From Nocardioidaceae bacterium (GTDB lineage: Bacteria > Actinomycetota > Actinomycetes > Propionibacteriales > Nocardioidaceae), in assembly GCA_030447865.1 (NCBI GenBank), contig JAUJOD010000001.1:668909-732908 (forward strand): a DNA stretch of 64,000 nucleotides, read 5' to 3'. The translations under genes were made by a program, and so were the position numbers. This document shows, in pieces, positions 62,560-64,000 of this stretch; within the stretch, counting starts at the first letter, position 1; each line of letters starts with the position of its first letter. The notes under the pieces are model-generated. The model did not search any database and was not told the origin of the DNA. It worked only from the letters and a program-made list of their open reading frames with translations.

Positions 62560-63594
62560 ATGTCACTGACCGAGCGGCTGGACCGGCTCCAACAACGACA
62601 TCCAAAGCTCGGCTTCCCGCTGGCGGTGATCTACAAGTTTGTCGACGACCAAGGCAACTACCTCGCTGCGTTGATCACCTACTACGGGTTCCTCGCGGCG
62701 TTTCCGCTGTTGTTGCTCGCCTCGTCGCTCCTCGGTTTCCTGCTGCAAGGCAACGACGACCTCCGAGACCAGATACTCGACTCGGCACTGCGCCAGTTCC
62801 CCATCATCGGAGACCAGCTAGGTTCGCCGGAGGGCCTCACCGGTAGCCCGACCGCCGTGGCCATCGGCATCGCCGGCTCGCTGTACGGCGCGTTGGGCGT
62901 CGGCCAAGCGACGCAGAACGCCATGAACGTCGCGTGGGCGGTGCCGCGCAACCGGCGCCCCAACCCCGTCACCGGCAGGCTTCGCGGGGCGGTACTGCTC
63001 CTGACGGCGGGGGTTGGGATCCTTGCCACCACCGTGCTGTCCGGCTTGGCTGGCGGCGCCGACTCCTTTGGTGCCGAGATCGGCGCGGGCGTCCGCTTGC
63101 TTGCGACGCTGCTGTCGGTCGTCGTCAACGCCGCGGTGTTTGTCATGATCTTCTGGCTCGCCACCGTCCGCCGGCATAGCGTGCGCGATGCCGTCCCCGG
63201 AGCCGTCACCGCCGCGGTGCTGTGGCAGCTGCTGCAGCTCGTCGGAGCGGCGTACGTCGGCACCGTTGTCCGGGAGGCCAATGCCACGAACGGCGTCTTC
63301 GCGCTGGTGCTTGGCATGATCGCCTGGGTGTACCTCGGCGCCCTGACCATCGTCTTCGGTGTCGAGATCAACGTCGTGCGGGCTCGGGAGCTGTACCCCC
63401 GAGCGCTGATGACGCCGTTCACGGAAGACGTCGACCTCACCGAGGCCGACCGAGAGGCGTACGCCAACTACGCCGAGGCGCAGCGGTCGAAGGAGTTCGA
63501 GTCGGTCGACGTCAGCTTCGAGAACGACGGCCAAAATGCCAACCGTCGCGACAGCGACCAAAGCGCCAGCGGCCGCGGGAGTGGCCAGAGTTGA
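62560..63594 (+). CDS. YihY/BrkB family inner-membrane protein
   Basis: This is a 344-residue protein with six helices (for example YLAALITYYGFLAAFPLLLLASSLLGFLLQ, LRGAVLLLTAGVGILATTVL, NAAVFVMIFWLATV, VFALVLGMIAWVYLGALTIVFGVEIN). It matches YihY/virulence factor BrkB (once annotated RNase BN). The C-terminal tail is hydrophilic and low-complexity. It directly precedes trpS in the same direction, as in M. tuberculosis (Rv3335c is next to trpS, Rv3336c). The function is unsettled. The frame is open to 62101, but ATG 62560 is the family start. Confidence 0.87.
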   Translation: MSLTERLDRLQQRHPKLGFPLAVIYKFVDDQGNYLAALITYYGFLAAFPLLLLASSLLGFLLQGNDDLRDQILDSALRQFPIIGDQLGSPEGLTGSPTAVAIGIAGSLYGALGVGQATQNAMNVAWAVPRNRRPNPVTGRLRGAVLLLTAGVGILATTVLSGLAGGADSFGAEIGAGVRLLATLLSVVVNAAVFVMIFWLATVRRHSVRDAVPGAVTAAVLWQLLQLVGAAYVGTVVREANATNGVFALVLGMIAWVYLGALTIVFGVEINVVRARELYPRALMTPFTEDVDLTEADREAYANYAEAQRSKEFESVDVSFENDGQNANRRDSDQSASGRGSGQS

Positions 63595-63643
63595 CAGGCG
63601 GCAGTTACTGCAACGGCCCGAGGGAAGGGGACGGGGGACCCGC

Positions 63644-63687
63644 TGCACCTCGTTGATCTCGAGCCGCGCCGCGAGCCGGCCATGTAC
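63644..63687 (-). pseudogene. Short remnant resembling the C-terminus of a CFA-type methyltransferase
   Basis: Read leftwards, this stretch encodes YMAGSRRG, then with one base missing, EINEVQ. The intact gene at 59090-60352 has YMAGSRRGFEINDVQ. At DNA level it aligns with about 59171-59213, with about 36 of 41 matching bases and one gap. No gene-length homology continues on either side. It is a leftover, or a copied segment, adjoining the trpS leader. Confidence 0.5.
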
Positions 63688-63700
63688 GTACGATGAGCGT

Positions 63701-63739
63701 ATGACTCGAGTCGCTGTCTTTGCGTGGTGGCTGTCCTAA
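63701..63739 (+). CDS. trpS leader peptide with tandem Trp codons
   Basis: This 12-residue ORF reads MTRVAVFAWWLS (ATG 63701, TAA 63737). Residues 9 and 10 are Trp (63725-63730), improbable by chance in such a short ORF. The Trp codons sit just before pairing segment 1 of the attenuator. A weak GATGAG lies upstream. It should be translated only to sense charged tRNA-Trp. Confidence 0.8.
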   Translation: MTRVAVFAWWLS

Positions 63740-63791
63740 CCGGACGGCCGTACTTGAGTTCTCTCTTTCGCCGTCCCGCAGGGGCGGCTTT
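63730..63791 (+). promoter_or_regulatory. Transcription attenuator controlling trpS
   Basis: There are four pairing segments: 1 = GCTGTCC (63730-63736), 2 = GGACGGC (63742-63748), 3 = GCCGTCCC (63770-63777), 4 = GGGGCGGC (63781-63788), followed by TTT. 1:2 pairs with one G-U, 2:3 is a perfect 7-bp antiterminator, and 3:4 is an 8-bp intrinsic terminator with a 3-base loop. A ribosome stalled at the Trp codons covers segment 1, freeing 2 to pair with 3 and letting transcription continue to trpS. Confidence 0.8.
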
Positions 63792-63838
63792 CGCATGTCG
63801 AGGGCGTGTCGGCGGGACCCGTCCCAGGAGCGTGCAGC

Positions 63839-64000
63839 ATGGTGAAAGTCACCGCCCCACCTGCCGATGGCTTGGCACCTCCACCCGGTGGCTCGGCCAG
63901 CCCCCAACTCGGCGACGATCACCCCCGGAGTAGCCGCGTGCTGTCGGGGATCACTCCCAGCGGCTCACTGACCCTCGGCAACTACCTCGGTGCGCTGCGG
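63839..64000 (+). CDS. trpS: Tryptophanyl-tRNA synthetase, N-terminal part (cut by window edge)
   Basis: This is the first 54 codons of TrpRS, which charges tRNA-Trp. The Pro/Gly-rich first 33 residues are an actinobacterial extension. Then RVLSGITPSGSLTLGNYLGALR carries the HIGH-like motif (PSGSLTLGN) of class I synthetases. ATG 63839 has AGGAG 8 bases upstream. It lies 48 bases after the terminator of the attenuator described above. The gene continues past 64000. Confidence 0.93.
   Translation, partial: MVKVTAPPADGLAPPPGGSASPQLGDDHPRSSRVLSGITPSGSLTLGNYLGALR

Overview
The window is high-GC DNA from an actinobacterium (Actinomycetota). The first 23 kb follow the conserved chromosomal order known from Mycobacterium tuberculosis Rv0046c-Rv0058: ino1 - PadR regulator - DUF5318 - ponA-type penicillin-binding protein - GT87 mannosyltransferase - rpsF - ssb - rpsR - rplI - dnaB. 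The dnaB intein at the mycobacterial site, F420-type and mycolic-actinobacterial families (Ddn-like, LpqY-SugABC-like, GpgS, 10-methyl fatty acid genes) and many GTG/TTG starts agree with this. A member of the Propionibacteriales or a relative is plausible, but the genus cannot be fixed from sequence reading alone.

Layout. 1-16.3 kb: myo-inositol and cell-wall genes, a convergent alanine-racemase-like/FemX pair, endonuclease IV, a frameshifted AbiEi/DUF559 gene bracketed by two copies of an 88-bp repeat, a MacB/FtsX-type ABC exporter, then the ribosomal/replication operon rpsF-ssb-rpsR-rplI. 16.3-23 kb: small membrane protein, secreted choice-of-anchor protein, MATE exporter and dnaB, whose helicase is interrupted by two inteins of different mechanistic classes. 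23-26 kb: a decayed patch with a broken S9 peptidase, an intact RelE toxin beside a broken antitoxin, and a transglutaminase-like protein. 26-33 kb: amino-acid oxidase, a flavoreductase/methyltransferase fusion divergent from its probable XRE-cupin regulator, an HNH (13E12-type) gene with an SOS box, an ECF42-type sigma factor with its DGPF partner and a frameshifted DinB-fold gene. 33-45 kb: a large secreted metallophosphoesterase, a NicO-type metal exporter pair, a gpgS-GT4-oxidoreductase operon, and a DUF1611/degenerate ABC protein pair. 45-52 kb: ParA-like ATPase, pentapeptide protein, methyltransferases, P1 peptidase, Ddn-like protein, SOS-box alkB. 51-57 kb: GH13 glucosidase plus a complete LpqY-SugABC-like sugar importer. 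57-64 kb: an alanine-dehydrogenase-like enzyme, Pcm, a CFA-type methyltransferase coupled to a wrecked FAD oxidase, HAD phosphatase, YihY and the start of trpS.

The most instructive element is a complete transcription attenuator in front of trpS (63701-63791): a 12-residue leader peptide with two adjacent Trp codons, followed by four segments that can pair 1:2, 2:3 or 3:4, the last being an intrinsic terminator. Other points are the class-3 mini-intein in the DnaB P-loop, the partly deleted homing endonuclease in the second intein, an ABC protein lacking P-loop residues next to a DUF1611 protein, SOS boxes before alkB and an HNH gene, and a short remnant of a fatty-acid methyltransferase gene beside the trpS leader.

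Five genes (AbiEi/DUF559, S9 peptidase, antitoxin, DinB-fold, FAD oxidase) carry frameshifts or stops. Real gene decay and base-calling errors cannot be told apart here.
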